A stretch of DNA of 34,119 bases, from positions 1 to 34,119 of the forward strand of contig KQ959262.1 of assembly GCA_001552775.1 (NCBI GenBank), in the 5' to 3' direction. The translations under genes were made by a program, and so were the position numbers. The notes under the pieces were generated by a model. The model worked only from the letters and a program-made list of their open reading frames with translations, had not been told where the DNA came from and did not search any database. The DNA comes from Bacteroidales bacterium KA00251. GTDB lineage: Bacteria > Bacteroidota > Bacteroidia > Bacteroidales > Porphyromonadaceae. Shown in pieces: positions 24,901-31,174 of this stretch. How positions within the stretch are numbered: the stretch's first letter is position 1; each line of letters starts with the position of its first letter.

Positions 24901-26007
24901 TTAGTCCGTTTTTGATGGTTGATTGTCGGCTGTCCCATCCTGTCCCATTGTCCCACACTCTAAGGGTTGGGACAGTGGGACACTTGGGACACCTGCGTTT
25001 TTACTCTCTTTGCTGCGCTGGATGATACGGTTTACGGTGGACTTGCCACAATTCACCTGTGAGGCTATCTCCCTGACGGACTTGCCCGATTGGGAGAGTT
25101 GCAGAATTTGGCAATCCCTTTGGCTTGATTCATTGTCGCCCAATTTTTTCAAGTGTTCCTTTTCCGTGGAATAGCCCCTGAACACGAACTGCAAGAAAGC
25201 ATCCACCTTGTCAATCTCGTAAACGATTACATTATCCGCATCATGAGAGAACGTGCCATAGCGCACTTTAAGCTGCTTCACATAGCGAAGCCCTCCGTCT
25301 TGGGCACTTTTTCCAATGGTGAACACGCTGTCAAAGAAATTGTAGAGCCGTTTGCTTCCGGCAAGGTCGTTGGATGTGATGGGACAATCCAAAGAGCGTT
25401 TGGGCGTATGTGCCAGGACAAGGATAGAGAGCGCATATCTCTTTTTGAGATTGTTCAGCTGAATCATCAGCCGTCCTGCGGCATCGCCTTTCTCCATGGC
25501 GCAACACAGGTAGGTAAGATTGTCAATGATGAAAATCTTGCAGTCGGTCTGCACAGCCATCTGTTCAATGCCGCCTATGATAGCTTCCTCAAAGTTGGCA
25601 TCCAAAAGCTGGTTGCAGTCAATAGACACCCGATAGATTTTGTCGGGAAAGGTGTAGAGCTCTCCATGCTCGTTGGTATAGCGGAGCTGGAACTGCTTTT
25701 CGGACAGTTCAAAGTCCAGATACAGCACATTGTCGGTTCGGGCGATGCGGTCGGCTATCTGCACGGCAAGGATGGACTTGCCCACGTTGGAATCGGCAAA
25801 CAAGCAGGAGAGTTCCCCCTCGTACCAAAAGCTGTCCCACAGCGCACGGGGCGTAGGCAATAACGATGCTTCAAGAATGGTTTGGTTTGCCGTCTTGATA
25901 TTCATCATGCCTACACTGTCGGGCATACCGTTATGCGCTTGGGATGCTTTTGTGAGGTCGCCACGTATCAGGTTGATATAGTTCTTATCCTCTTCCATAT
26001 CATTCAC
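24901..26007 (-). CDS. RepA-like AAA ATPase/helicase with C-terminal HTH
   Basis: A 368-residue RecA-fold ATPase. Walker A is ADSNVGKS (71-78) and Walker B KIFIIDN (157-163). LVLAHTPKR and DLAGSKRLYNFFDSVFTIGKS further fit the hexameric RepA/DnaB-like helicase group (AAA_25). A second region at about 300-340, QILQLSQSGKSVREIASQVNC with KSTVNRII, is a helix-turn-helix, so the protein may bind DNA specifically. The DNA coding for the last 25 or so residues contains a striking 3+3 array of TGTCCCA heptamers, a possible binding site for this very protein. Its start overlaps the upstream HTH gene stop by four bases (ATGA). Confidence 0.8.
   Translation of the reverse strand: MNDMEEDKNYINLIRGDLTKASQAHNGMPDSVGMMNIKTANQTILEASLLPTPRALWDSFWYEGELSCLFADSNVGKSILAVQIADRIARTDNVLYLDFELSEKQFQLRYTNEHGELYTFPDKIYRVSIDCNQLLDANFEEAIIGGIEQMAVQTDCKIFIIDNLTYLCCAMEKGDAAGRLMIQLNNLKKRYALSILVLAHTPKRSLDCPITSNDLAGSKRLYNFFDSVFTIGKSAQDGGLRYVKQLKVRYGTFSHDADNVIVYEIDKVDAFLQFVFRGYSTEKEHLKKLGDNESSQRDCQILQLSQSGKSVREIASQVNCGKSTVNRIIQRSKESKNAGVPSVPLSQPLECGTMGQDGTADNQPSKTD
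24931..24991. repeat. Inverted 3+3 heptamer array (candidate origin)
   Basis: TGTCCCA occurs at 24931, 24941 and 24949. Its inverse TGGGACA occurs at 24968, 24976 and 24985. All six copies are perfect, with start-to-start steps of 10, 8, 8 and 9, in 61 bases. The two halves can also fold into one long hairpin. It lies in the last part of the helicase gene. Confidence 0.7.
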
Positions 26008-26378
26008 CAGTTACGTGGGTTGGGCTTGCGACGGTGGGAAGAGGATAAGGACTTGTTCAGTTCCTCGTCTGACAACGGTATGGGATTCTTTCGGGCGGTT
26101 TCCAGCCACTTGTCCAGTTCGTCACGGTAAAGGCAATAGCGTTTGCCGGGCTTGGTGGCAGGGATTGTCCCTTCTGACAGTTTCATGTAGAGCGTACCCT
26201 TAGGGATACCTAAATACTCTGCTGCCTCGTCCACAGACATGGGCACGTGGGTGTCCACCGTTTTGGCATTGTTCACACTGCGCTGCTCGGCGAGCAGGCT
26301 TTTCAGGCTCATCACTTCGTCTCGAAGCTGAGCGACAACCTCGGGGAGGTCGTTGAAGGTAAGAATTGATTTTTCCAT
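26004..26378 (-). CDS. Excisionase-like HTH DNA-binding protein
   Basis: Starting at the ATG at 26378 (MEKSILTFNDLPEVV) gives 124 residues. The frame stays open to 26447, but that region overlaps the conserved promoter/operator repeat at 26411-26458, so the inner start is preferred. Residues of about 47-92 (MSVDEAAEYLGIPKGTLYMK and on to YCLYRDELDKWL) form a MerR-type HTH_17 excisionase domain. A short coiled coil (AQLRDEVMSLKSLL) precedes it. It probably bends DNA for excision, controls the following helicase-primase-mob genes, or does both. It is translationally coupled to the helicase by an ATGA overlap. Confidence 0.75.
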   Translation of the reverse strand: MEKSILTFNDLPEVVAQLRDEVMSLKSLLAEQRSVNNAKTVDTHVPMSVDEAAEYLGIPKGTLYMKLSEGTIPATKPGKRYCLYRDELDKWLETARKNPIPLSDEELNKSLSSSHRRKPNPRNW

Positions 26379-26410
26379 TCGCGTACTCGTCTCTTTTGTA
26401 AGACTTGGCG

Positions 26411-26458
26411 CAAAGGACTGAAATGATATATCCGTGAATATCTCCACGACACGTCATT
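26411..26458 (-). promoter_or_regulatory. Promoter/operator repeat, copy A (excisionase operon)
   Basis: The plus-strand 31-mer at 26428-26458 matches 28877-28907 at 28 of 31 positions. Its core is CGTGAATATCTCCACG, with CGTG/CACG as an inverted pair. On the minus strand it is followed by GTCCTTTG (26411-26418), a near match to the -7 box, about 33 bases before the chosen start. Confidence 0.65.
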
Positions 26459-26467
26459 GCAAAATAA

Positions 26468-26518
26468 TTCCCGAATAATTAAGCCCAGCCATAAATGACG
26501 GGTAAAATTACTCGGGAA
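26468..26518. terminator. Imperfect inverted repeat between TM gene and excisionase operon
   Basis: TTCCCGAATAATT (26468-26480) and AATTACTCGGGAA (26506-26518) pair at 12 of 13 positions around a 25-nt loop. It lies past the stop of the gene ending at 26578 and just upstream of promoter copy A. It may be a terminator or part of a binding site. Confidence 0.45.
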
Positions 26519-26577
26519 ACGATGTAAAACAGGCGGTTATGAGTTACCGGATGGTTGTCGTTGGTGTCGTGATTATC

Positions 26578-27435
26578 CTAATTCCGCACATAATCCTCGG
26601 GATAGTGGAAATCAAGTTTGCCGTTTTCGGGTTCATCAATGGGAATTTCCGTCTTTAACGGCTCTACCTTGAAATTCTTGATGGTTGATAAGTCTGTATC
26701 AGCAAACGATTTCGGGAAAAGGGCTTTGATGAACTTGGCACGGTTATCCCCATTGTAGTATCTCTTGTACAGGAAACGCTCAGAGATATTCCATACGAAG
26801 TGACGGAGTGGAATGTTGTTGATGTCTTTGGTAAACGGTCTTTGTATGGGCTTCGGGGTATAAGTGTTAAGATTCATCCATTTGTCCACCTCAGTACAGA
26901 TGTGGTTCACGGTTTCTTGGTCGGCAATGCGAGGCAGGTAATAATGGCAATACTCCATGACCATGCGGATGCGCTCTTCCTTTTCCCGTTGCTCTCTGCT
27001 TGCGTAATTGGCACGGTTCTTTTCGTGAAGATCCGGGGCGATAGTAAGCTCTATCGGTTGTGTTTGGATAAGTGTCTCTTCTTTTGTCGGGGATGATTCG
27101 GGTACAGGCTCAGGGACTGATGTAGGTCCAGGCACAGATGTGGCTTCTTCAAGTGTATTTTGTGACAGTTCTTCCTGCACCTCTATGGCTTCGGCAATCG
27201 TTTCTTTCTTGCCGAACTTGATTTTGTAGATTTCGTATGTATCAAAGATAAGTGTCTGAAAGGAGAGATAGAGCAACCATCCCAACAGGTTACAGCATAC
27301 GAATACTATCCACCTGACAAAGTTGTCTTGGTTGAAGCTGTCCGCTATTACCAGCGTGGCAATGGAAGATATTAGGACGATGGCGAAGCCGACAAAGCCC
27401 AAGATGATGTATTTGTCCTTGATTGATGATTCCAT
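26578..27435 (-). CDS. Two-TM membrane protein of unknown function
   Basis: The ATG at 27435 (MESSIKDKYI) is preferred to one 21 codons upstream because a TAACTTTG box at 27475-27482 would lie inside that longer version. The protein has 285 residues. Two hydrophobic segments (about 9-31 and 41-63) are joined by a short polar loop. A Pro/Glu/Ser linker (SVPGPTSVPEPVPESSP, about 100-116) follows, then a soluble, charged C-terminal domain of about 150 residues with EYCHYYLPRIADQE and PLRHFVWNISERFLYKRYY. I know no function. Its place between integrase and excisionase operon, in its own unit with its own promoter and terminator, suggests an element-specific membrane job. Confidence 0.7.
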   Translation of the reverse strand: MESSIKDKYIILGFVGFAIVLISSIATLVIADSFNQDNFVRWIVFVCCNLLGWLLYLSFQTLIFDTYEIYKIKFGKKETIAEAIEVQEELSQNTLEEATSVPGPTSVPEPVPESSPTKEETLIQTQPIELTIAPDLHEKNRANYASREQREKEERIRMVMEYCHYYLPRIADQETVNHICTEVDKWMNLNTYTPKPIQRPFTKDINNIPLRHFVWNISERFLYKRYYNGDNRAKFIKALFPKSFADTDLSTIKNFKVEPLKTEIPIDEPENGKLDFHYPEDYVRN

Positions 27436-27474
27436 ATTTCGTTGAGAGATTGAATGTTCCTGTATTATTTTGTG

Positions 27475-27482
27475 CAAAGTTA
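27475..27482 (-). promoter_or_regulatory. -7 box of the TM-protein gene
   Basis: TAACTTTG on the minus strand, 40 bases upstream of the chosen start. At 27545-27558 the plus strand reads CACGAAATGTCATC, a degenerate copy of the CACGAnAnrTCATT end of the operator repeats at 26445 and 28894. Confidence 0.5.
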
Positions 27483-27619
27483 ATGCTATTTTTCCCAATT
27501 ACTGCCCGTTATTTGCGGTTAGAACGGTCTTTTTCAATGTATTTCACGAAATGTCATCATATCATACTCTGTTTCATACTCTGAGGGGCTTATAAATGGT
27601 GGCATCAAGCCAAAAACAT

Positions 27620-27659
27620 AGAGGGGCGATTATAGCCTTGTAGCCATAACCGCCCCTCT
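27620..27659 (-). terminator. Integrase gene terminator
   Basis: AGAGGGGCG (27620-27628) and CGCCCCTCT (27651-27659) form a perfect 9-bp GC-rich stem, followed on the minus strand by ATGTTTTTGG. It lies 23 bases past the integrase stop. Confidence 0.75.
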
Positions 27660-27682
27660 GAATACCTGTCAATGTGAGACAT

Positions 27683-28801
27683 TTATGCCTCCTTGCGCTT
27701 CAAGGTTATCTTGTCCACCACCTGACACATCTGCTGCGCTGCTATCTTGGAATAGATTTGTGTGGTGGTAATGTTCTTATGTCCGAGATAGGCTTGGATG
27801 ACAGCCATGTCCGTTCCCATTTCCACGTGCAGGCTTCCGAAGCTGTGGCGGGTACAGTGAAAGGTGATTTTCTTGGTTATCCCTGCTGCCGTGAGCCACC
27901 GTTGGAGTGGTCCTTGCAGCATCTTGTCCTTGAAATCCTCAAAGATAAGTCCCTCGCCCCGTTCTCCCAGCAGTCCATAGGCTTCATCACTGATGGGGTT
28001 ATGCACTATTTCTTTGGTTTTCTGCATACGGGTGGTAACGAACATCCTGCCGTTGGTGTATGGTTGTATCTGCTGCCACGTGAGCTGTCTGATGTCGCTC
28101 TTTCTCAGTCCCGTAAGACAGGCGAAAAGAAAAGCTTTTTTCAAGACCTCCTCCTCACAGGGTGTTTCGGCAAGCCGTATCAGTTCCTCTTGGCTCAAAT
28201 GCTCCCTGATGGTGGGAATGCACTCGATGCGGTCTAAGAAGCCGTTTGGGTTCTCCTTTATCTTCCTGTCACGGTAGGCGGTGTGCAGCACGGCACGGAA
28301 AGTTGACCAATAGCCTGCTGCGGAGTTGATGTGCAGCTTTTGGTTGGTGTGGATGGATTGGGGTGCATCAAGCAGGTATTCCATGAACTTGCGGCACAAA
28401 TCCACATCCACCTCCTCAAAGGTGCATTTGCCGTTCACGAACCGCTGGAAATGCTTGTATACGTGCTGCCACTTGATATTCTTGCGGTCAGCCAGTCCTT
28501 TGAAATAGGCAAGGAAATCGCCCTTCATCTTGGTCTTGTCAAAAAAGCCGTTGTTTTCATTGAAAATGGCTTCGTAGCGCTGGTTGCGCAGGATGACCGC
28601 TTTCTTCATCATGCGTGCGTTGAAGTCCCGTTCCTGCTGGTTTGCAGGTTTGGCGAAGATGTAAATTCCTAAGGCTTCACGTGTAATCACTCTCATGGTG
28701 ACATTGTCACGGTAGCCGGGATAGTAGTCAAGGCATAGTGAATACTGTGTCCCGTTCTTAATCTTGCGCTTACGCAAGGTAACTGTTTTGCATTTACTCA
28801 T
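27683..28801 (-). CDS. Tyrosine recombinase (integrase)
   Basis: A 372-residue phage-type integrase. An N-terminal arm-binding region (about 1-60) and a SAM-like core-binding domain (about 90-190) precede the catalytic domain. The catalytic residues are R233 (TGLRKSDIRQL), a Lys near 261-263, H315 and R318 (FHCTRHSFG), H341 (LGHKNITTTQ) and the nucleophile Y350 (QIYSKI). The gene has its own promoter copy of the 31-bp operator and its own terminator. It would integrate and excise the element; the integrases of Tn4555 and other Bacteroides elements belong to this group. Confidence 0.92.
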   Translation of the reverse strand: MSKCKTVTLRKRKIKNGTQYSLCLDYYPGYRDNVTMRVITREALGIYIFAKPANQQERDFNARMMKKAVILRNQRYEAIFNENNGFFDKTKMKGDFLAYFKGLADRKNIKWQHVYKHFQRFVNGKCTFEEVDVDLCRKFMEYLLDAPQSIHTNQKLHINSAAGYWSTFRAVLHTAYRDRKIKENPNGFLDRIECIPTIREHLSQEELIRLAETPCEEEVLKKAFLFACLTGLRKSDIRQLTWQQIQPYTNGRMFVTTRMQKTKEIVHNPISDEAYGLLGERGEGLIFEDFKDKMLQGPLQRWLTAAGITKKITFHCTRHSFGSLHVEMGTDMAVIQAYLGHKNITTTQIYSKIAAQQMCQVVDKITLKRKEA

Positions 28802-28859
28802 AATAATTATGTTTTAATTGGTTGTATACATTTTGGAGTTGTATCCATGTTTCCGATGG

Positions 28860-28907
28860 CAAAGGAACAACGTGAAATATCCGTGAATACCTCCACGATA
28901 CATCATT
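28860..28907 (-). promoter_or_regulatory. Promoter/operator repeat, copy B (integrase)
   Basis: The 31-mer at 28877-28907 is the second copy of the sequence at 26428-26458. A TTCCTTTG -7-like box lies at 28860-28867, about 60 bases upstream of the integrase start. The spacing from the operator to the -7-like box is the same within a base as in copy A. Confidence 0.65.
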
Positions 28908-28942
28908 TTGAAATAATTTTCGATAATCCCGATTTTTCACGG

Positions 28943-29878
28943 TTATTTGTTCCTTTCAGCCATGACACGCTCCACATCTGAGCGCAAAAGCAGGTTTTTC
29001 ACACCCACCTTTATCTTTTCGATGTGCTTCACCTTGACGATATGGCAGATGTTGGCTGACGAAAGACCATAGATTTGCTGCACCTGCTCAACGGTATAGT
29101 AGCGTTCATCGTTCACAAGGTCAGTTCTGCGGAGTTCGTTCAAATGTGATTTGGAGTAATAGGTACGCCCGTACTCTCTTTTAGTGGGTATCTTATGGCG
29201 ATAGGTGTAGGCACGGAGTGCGGTCGGCTTCATGCCGAACAGTTCCTCCACCTCCTCGGTCAGTAGCCAGTCGGTAATTTCGCTAATATCAACTGCCACA
29301 CCGAAAAACTCGTCAATATGCTTCTTGCTGTAATAGTTCTTTCCTGCGATACGGCAGATGGGGATATGGTTACGCTTGGCGGAAGTGTAAAGCCATGACT
29401 GCTTTACCTTAAAAAGGGACATCACCTCCTCGCCCGAATAGAAGTCCAACACTTCTTCGCTTTCCTTTTCCCTTTTTTCTCTTTTGGCAGGTAAGGAAGA
29501 TGAAGATGATTTCCTTGGTGTGGAGGTGTTGCCGGGCAGGATGCGGTGATAGGGATTGCCCTCCAACATCTGCTCGATGTCGGCTCTGCGGATGAATGCC
29601 ATGCGGTTGCTGATGCGTGAGGCTTTCAGCTTGCCGATGGCTACAAGTTTGTAAATGTACTGTCGGGAACAGCCCATGAGGATGGCTGCTTTGGAAAAGG
29701 TGAGATACTCCTGATGCTGTATCTCCATCAAGGGTTGGGCGACTTTGAAGAGGTTGTTCTTCTGCATCACTCTGGCTCGTTTGGCTTCTGCCTGACAAGC
29801 CTCACTGCAATATCTTTGCATACCGCTTCGGGTTACAAAGGACTTGCCGCAAAAACTGCATTTTCTGGTTGCTTTCAT
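28943..29878 (-). CDS. Zinc-ribbon protein with four tandem excisionase-type HTH modules
   Basis: A 311-residue protein. The N-terminus is a small zinc ribbon, C7-x2-C10...C24-x3-C28. Four similar HTH_17-like units follow: 58-105 (YLTFSKAAILMGCSRQYIYK), 146-192 (FYSGEEVMSLFKVKQSWLYT), 204-250 (WLLTEEVEELFGMKPTALRA) and 260-306 (YYTVEQVQQIYGLSSANICH). Each ends in a wing-like strand such as NYYSKKHIDEFF or TYYSKSHLNELR. A Ser/Lys-rich linker joins units 1 and 2. It is the outermost gene at the right end, next to the repeats. It may correspond to the target-selection protein TnpA described for Tn4555, but I cannot confirm that by alignment. Confidence 0.75.
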   Translation of the reverse strand: MKATRKCSFCGKSFVTRSGMQRYCSEACQAEAKRARVMQKNNLFKVAQPLMEIQHQEYLTFSKAAILMGCSRQYIYKLVAIGKLKASRISNRMAFIRRADIEQMLEGNPYHRILPGNTSTPRKSSSSSLPAKREKREKESEEVLDFYSGEEVMSLFKVKQSWLYTSAKRNHIPICRIAGKNYYSKKHIDEFFGVAVDISEITDWLLTEEVEELFGMKPTALRAYTYRHKIPTKREYGRTYYSKSHLNELRRTDLVNDERYYTVEQVQQIYGLSSANICHIVKVKHIEKIKVGVKNLLLRSDVERVMAERNK

Positions 29879-29929
29879 ACCGTTTTATCGTTTAATGGTT
29901 CATTTCTTCAATCCTATATCTCTGAAATG

Positions 29930-30133
29930 GTAAACGGATGTGAACGGAAGTCAACCATTGTCGCTTTTCTACACAGTGTGACTGTTTCCGCATATCGGGG
30001 CGGTTATTGTCGCTTGTCGTAAACGGTTGTAAACCCTTGTCAACTGTCTGCACGGTGTGACAAAAAACAAGCCCCGCAAATTCTCCACGTCAGAAATACG
30101 TCTCAAAAATATGTGGAAATTTGGGAAGCGACA
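29930..30133. repeat. Repeat-rich right end (candidate integrase arm sites)
   Basis: Several families are interleaved. A 26-bp unit GTAAACGG...GTCAAC occurs at 29930-29955 and 30019-30044 (20 of 26 identical). CACAGTGTGAC at 29972 recurs as CACGGTGTGAC at 30051. TGTCGCTT occurs at 29959 and 30008 and inverted at 30126. AAATTCTCCAC (30078-30088) faces GTGGAAATTT (30113-30122). No gene lies between 29879 and 30183. Confidence 0.6.
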
Positions 30134-30156
30134 AATGGCAACCGAAAAGTGTTAAA

Positions 30157-30169
30157 TTTTAGAATATGC
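30157..30169. repeat. Candidate right terminal inverted repeat
   Basis: TTTTAGAATATGC is the inverse of 20246-20258 at 12 of 13 positions. It lies 15 bases from the stop codon of the flanking host gene. Confidence 0.35.
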
Positions 30170-30173
30170 TGGT

Positions 30174-30182
30174 AATTAAAGA
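30174..30182. repeat. Alternative right boundary repeat
   Basis: AATTAAAGA is a direct repeat of 20506-20514. It touches the stop codon of the outer-membrane protein gene; if it is the crossover, that gene's 3' end is preserved or restored exactly. Confidence 0.25.
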
Positions 30183-30183
30183 T

Positions 30184-31137
30184 TTACACTCGGATATTTC
30201 TGATTAGTTTTGGTTGTTCTATGGTTATAAATACATTTGAGAAAAGCACAGGTCGATGCTGCTTGCTCTGTACAGCCTCACGACCAGCAAACCAAAGTGT
30301 ATCAAAGCTAAAGCCAACAAAGGCACCTTGTGTAAAGACTGAGGAGGCTCTCCGTTCCATATAGAGTCTATCCCAATCAAGACAATAGCCTATACGAAGT
30401 GTACAACAATTGGCTATAGGCATATCAATTGAAAAGAGCAGTGCACTCTGAGAAGCATTGCCCAAGTGCGTAAAGTGCAAGGTACGAGCTAGACCGCCGT
30501 CTTGTGAATCCACTTCAAAATAGCTCTGATTGTATCCCACATGGTGAGCAAGTCCTATAACACCATAATTGGCATAAAGACGGAAAGTAGCTGGGAATAG
30601 CTGTAGTGGAAGCATATAAGCTAGCTGCACACTCCCCACGAGGTCTAGCTTTGCATCAAATGATGTGGTATTATTAACATTGGAAGGAAGAGCATTTCCT
30701 CCTATTAGCCCTCTCAATCCTCCCCCTAAGGAAAGCTTAAAACTGTATGGAAGAGAAAATATATAGTGTGCCTCTCCTTGAAAGACATAACGCGTCTGCT
30801 CAAGGAGAGCACTCTTTGAAGGATTTACAGAAGAAAGATAGGTAAGATCTGATGCCAACCTTAGAAAAAGAGGATGCCTTTTGGTAAGAGGACTCTCAAC
30901 AACAAGGTGAAGTCCATACCTTGTACCACCATACCGCAATGGGGTAAGATAGCTGTTTTCTACGACTCCTCCTCCTACCGAGAGATCCATTGCTAAATAG
31001 GTAGTTCGAGACAGTGGCTCTGGCTGTTGTGCCTTTAATGCAAAAGTAAATAGAAGCTGCACCATCGCCAATTTCACCAAGACTTTCAAACATTGTATCG
31101 CCCTACATTGCCAACACGTACACATCACTTTCTTCAT
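30184..31137 (-). CDS. Predicted beta-barrel outer-membrane protein (DUF3316-like)
   Basis: A 317-residue protein. It has a long basic start with a hydrophobic segment ending FTFALKAQ, a likely signal peptide cleaved near residue 36. The rest is rich in alternating strands with Gly and aromatic residues (YLAMDLSVGGG, FKLSLGGGLRGLIGG, FRLYANYGVIGLAHH, LRIGYCLDWDRLYM), as expected for an 8- to 12-strand barrel. It resembles the Bacteroidetes DUF3316 group, but that is from memory of pattern only. It starts 37 bases after the topoisomerase gene and is probably co-transcribed. Its stop codon lies within about 15 bases of the transposon border, so the original C-terminus may have been altered by the insertion. 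Confidence 0.6.
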   Translation of the reverse strand: MKKVMCTCWQCRAIQCLKVLVKLAMVQLLFTFALKAQQPEPLSRTTYLAMDLSVGGGVVENSYLTPLRYGGTRYGLHLVVESPLTKRHPLFLRLASDLTYLSSVNPSKSALLEQTRYVFQGEAHYIFSLPYSFKLSLGGGLRGLIGGNALPSNVNNTTSFDAKLDLVGSVQLAYMLPLQLFPATFRLYANYGVIGLAHHVGYNQSYFEVDSQDGGLARTLHFTHLGNASQSALLFSIDMPIANCCTLRIGYCLDWDRLYMERRASSVFTQGAFVGFSFDTLWFAGREAVQSKQHRPVLFSNVFITIEQPKLIRNIRV

Positions 31138-31174
31138 ATTATAGAGTCTAAAGAGAGTCTCCTACTTACTTGCG

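Larger units (their letters stand above)
20246..30169. mobile_element. cfxA-carrying mobilizable transposon, Tn4555/NBU type
   Basis: A block of about 9.9 kb carries integrase, excisionase-like protein, helicase, primase, MobV-like relaxase, multi-HTH protein and the cfxA beta-lactamase. It separates two unrelated host genes transcribed in the same direction. Gene content and order (int > ... > xis-like > helicase > primase > mob, then cfxA) match what is known of Bacteroides mobilizable transposons such as Tn4555 and NBUs. The mob-to-HTH part looks GC-richer than the host and the cfxA part AT-richer. There are no conjugation (tra) genes, so transfer would need a helper conjugative element. 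Ends given are those of a candidate inverted repeat; a direct-repeat alternative gives 20506-30182. No tRNA target is present. Confidence 0.85.

Noticed and set aside
25153-25863. 236-codon plus-strand frame opposite the helicase gene
   Set aside because: It is antisense to a clear Walker A/B ATPase, with no recognisable domain or promoter.
23565-30133. Repeat clusters in the element as a possible CRISPR array
   Set aside because: The repeats differ from one another, are mostly palindromic pairs, and lack constant spacer length; no cas genes are present.
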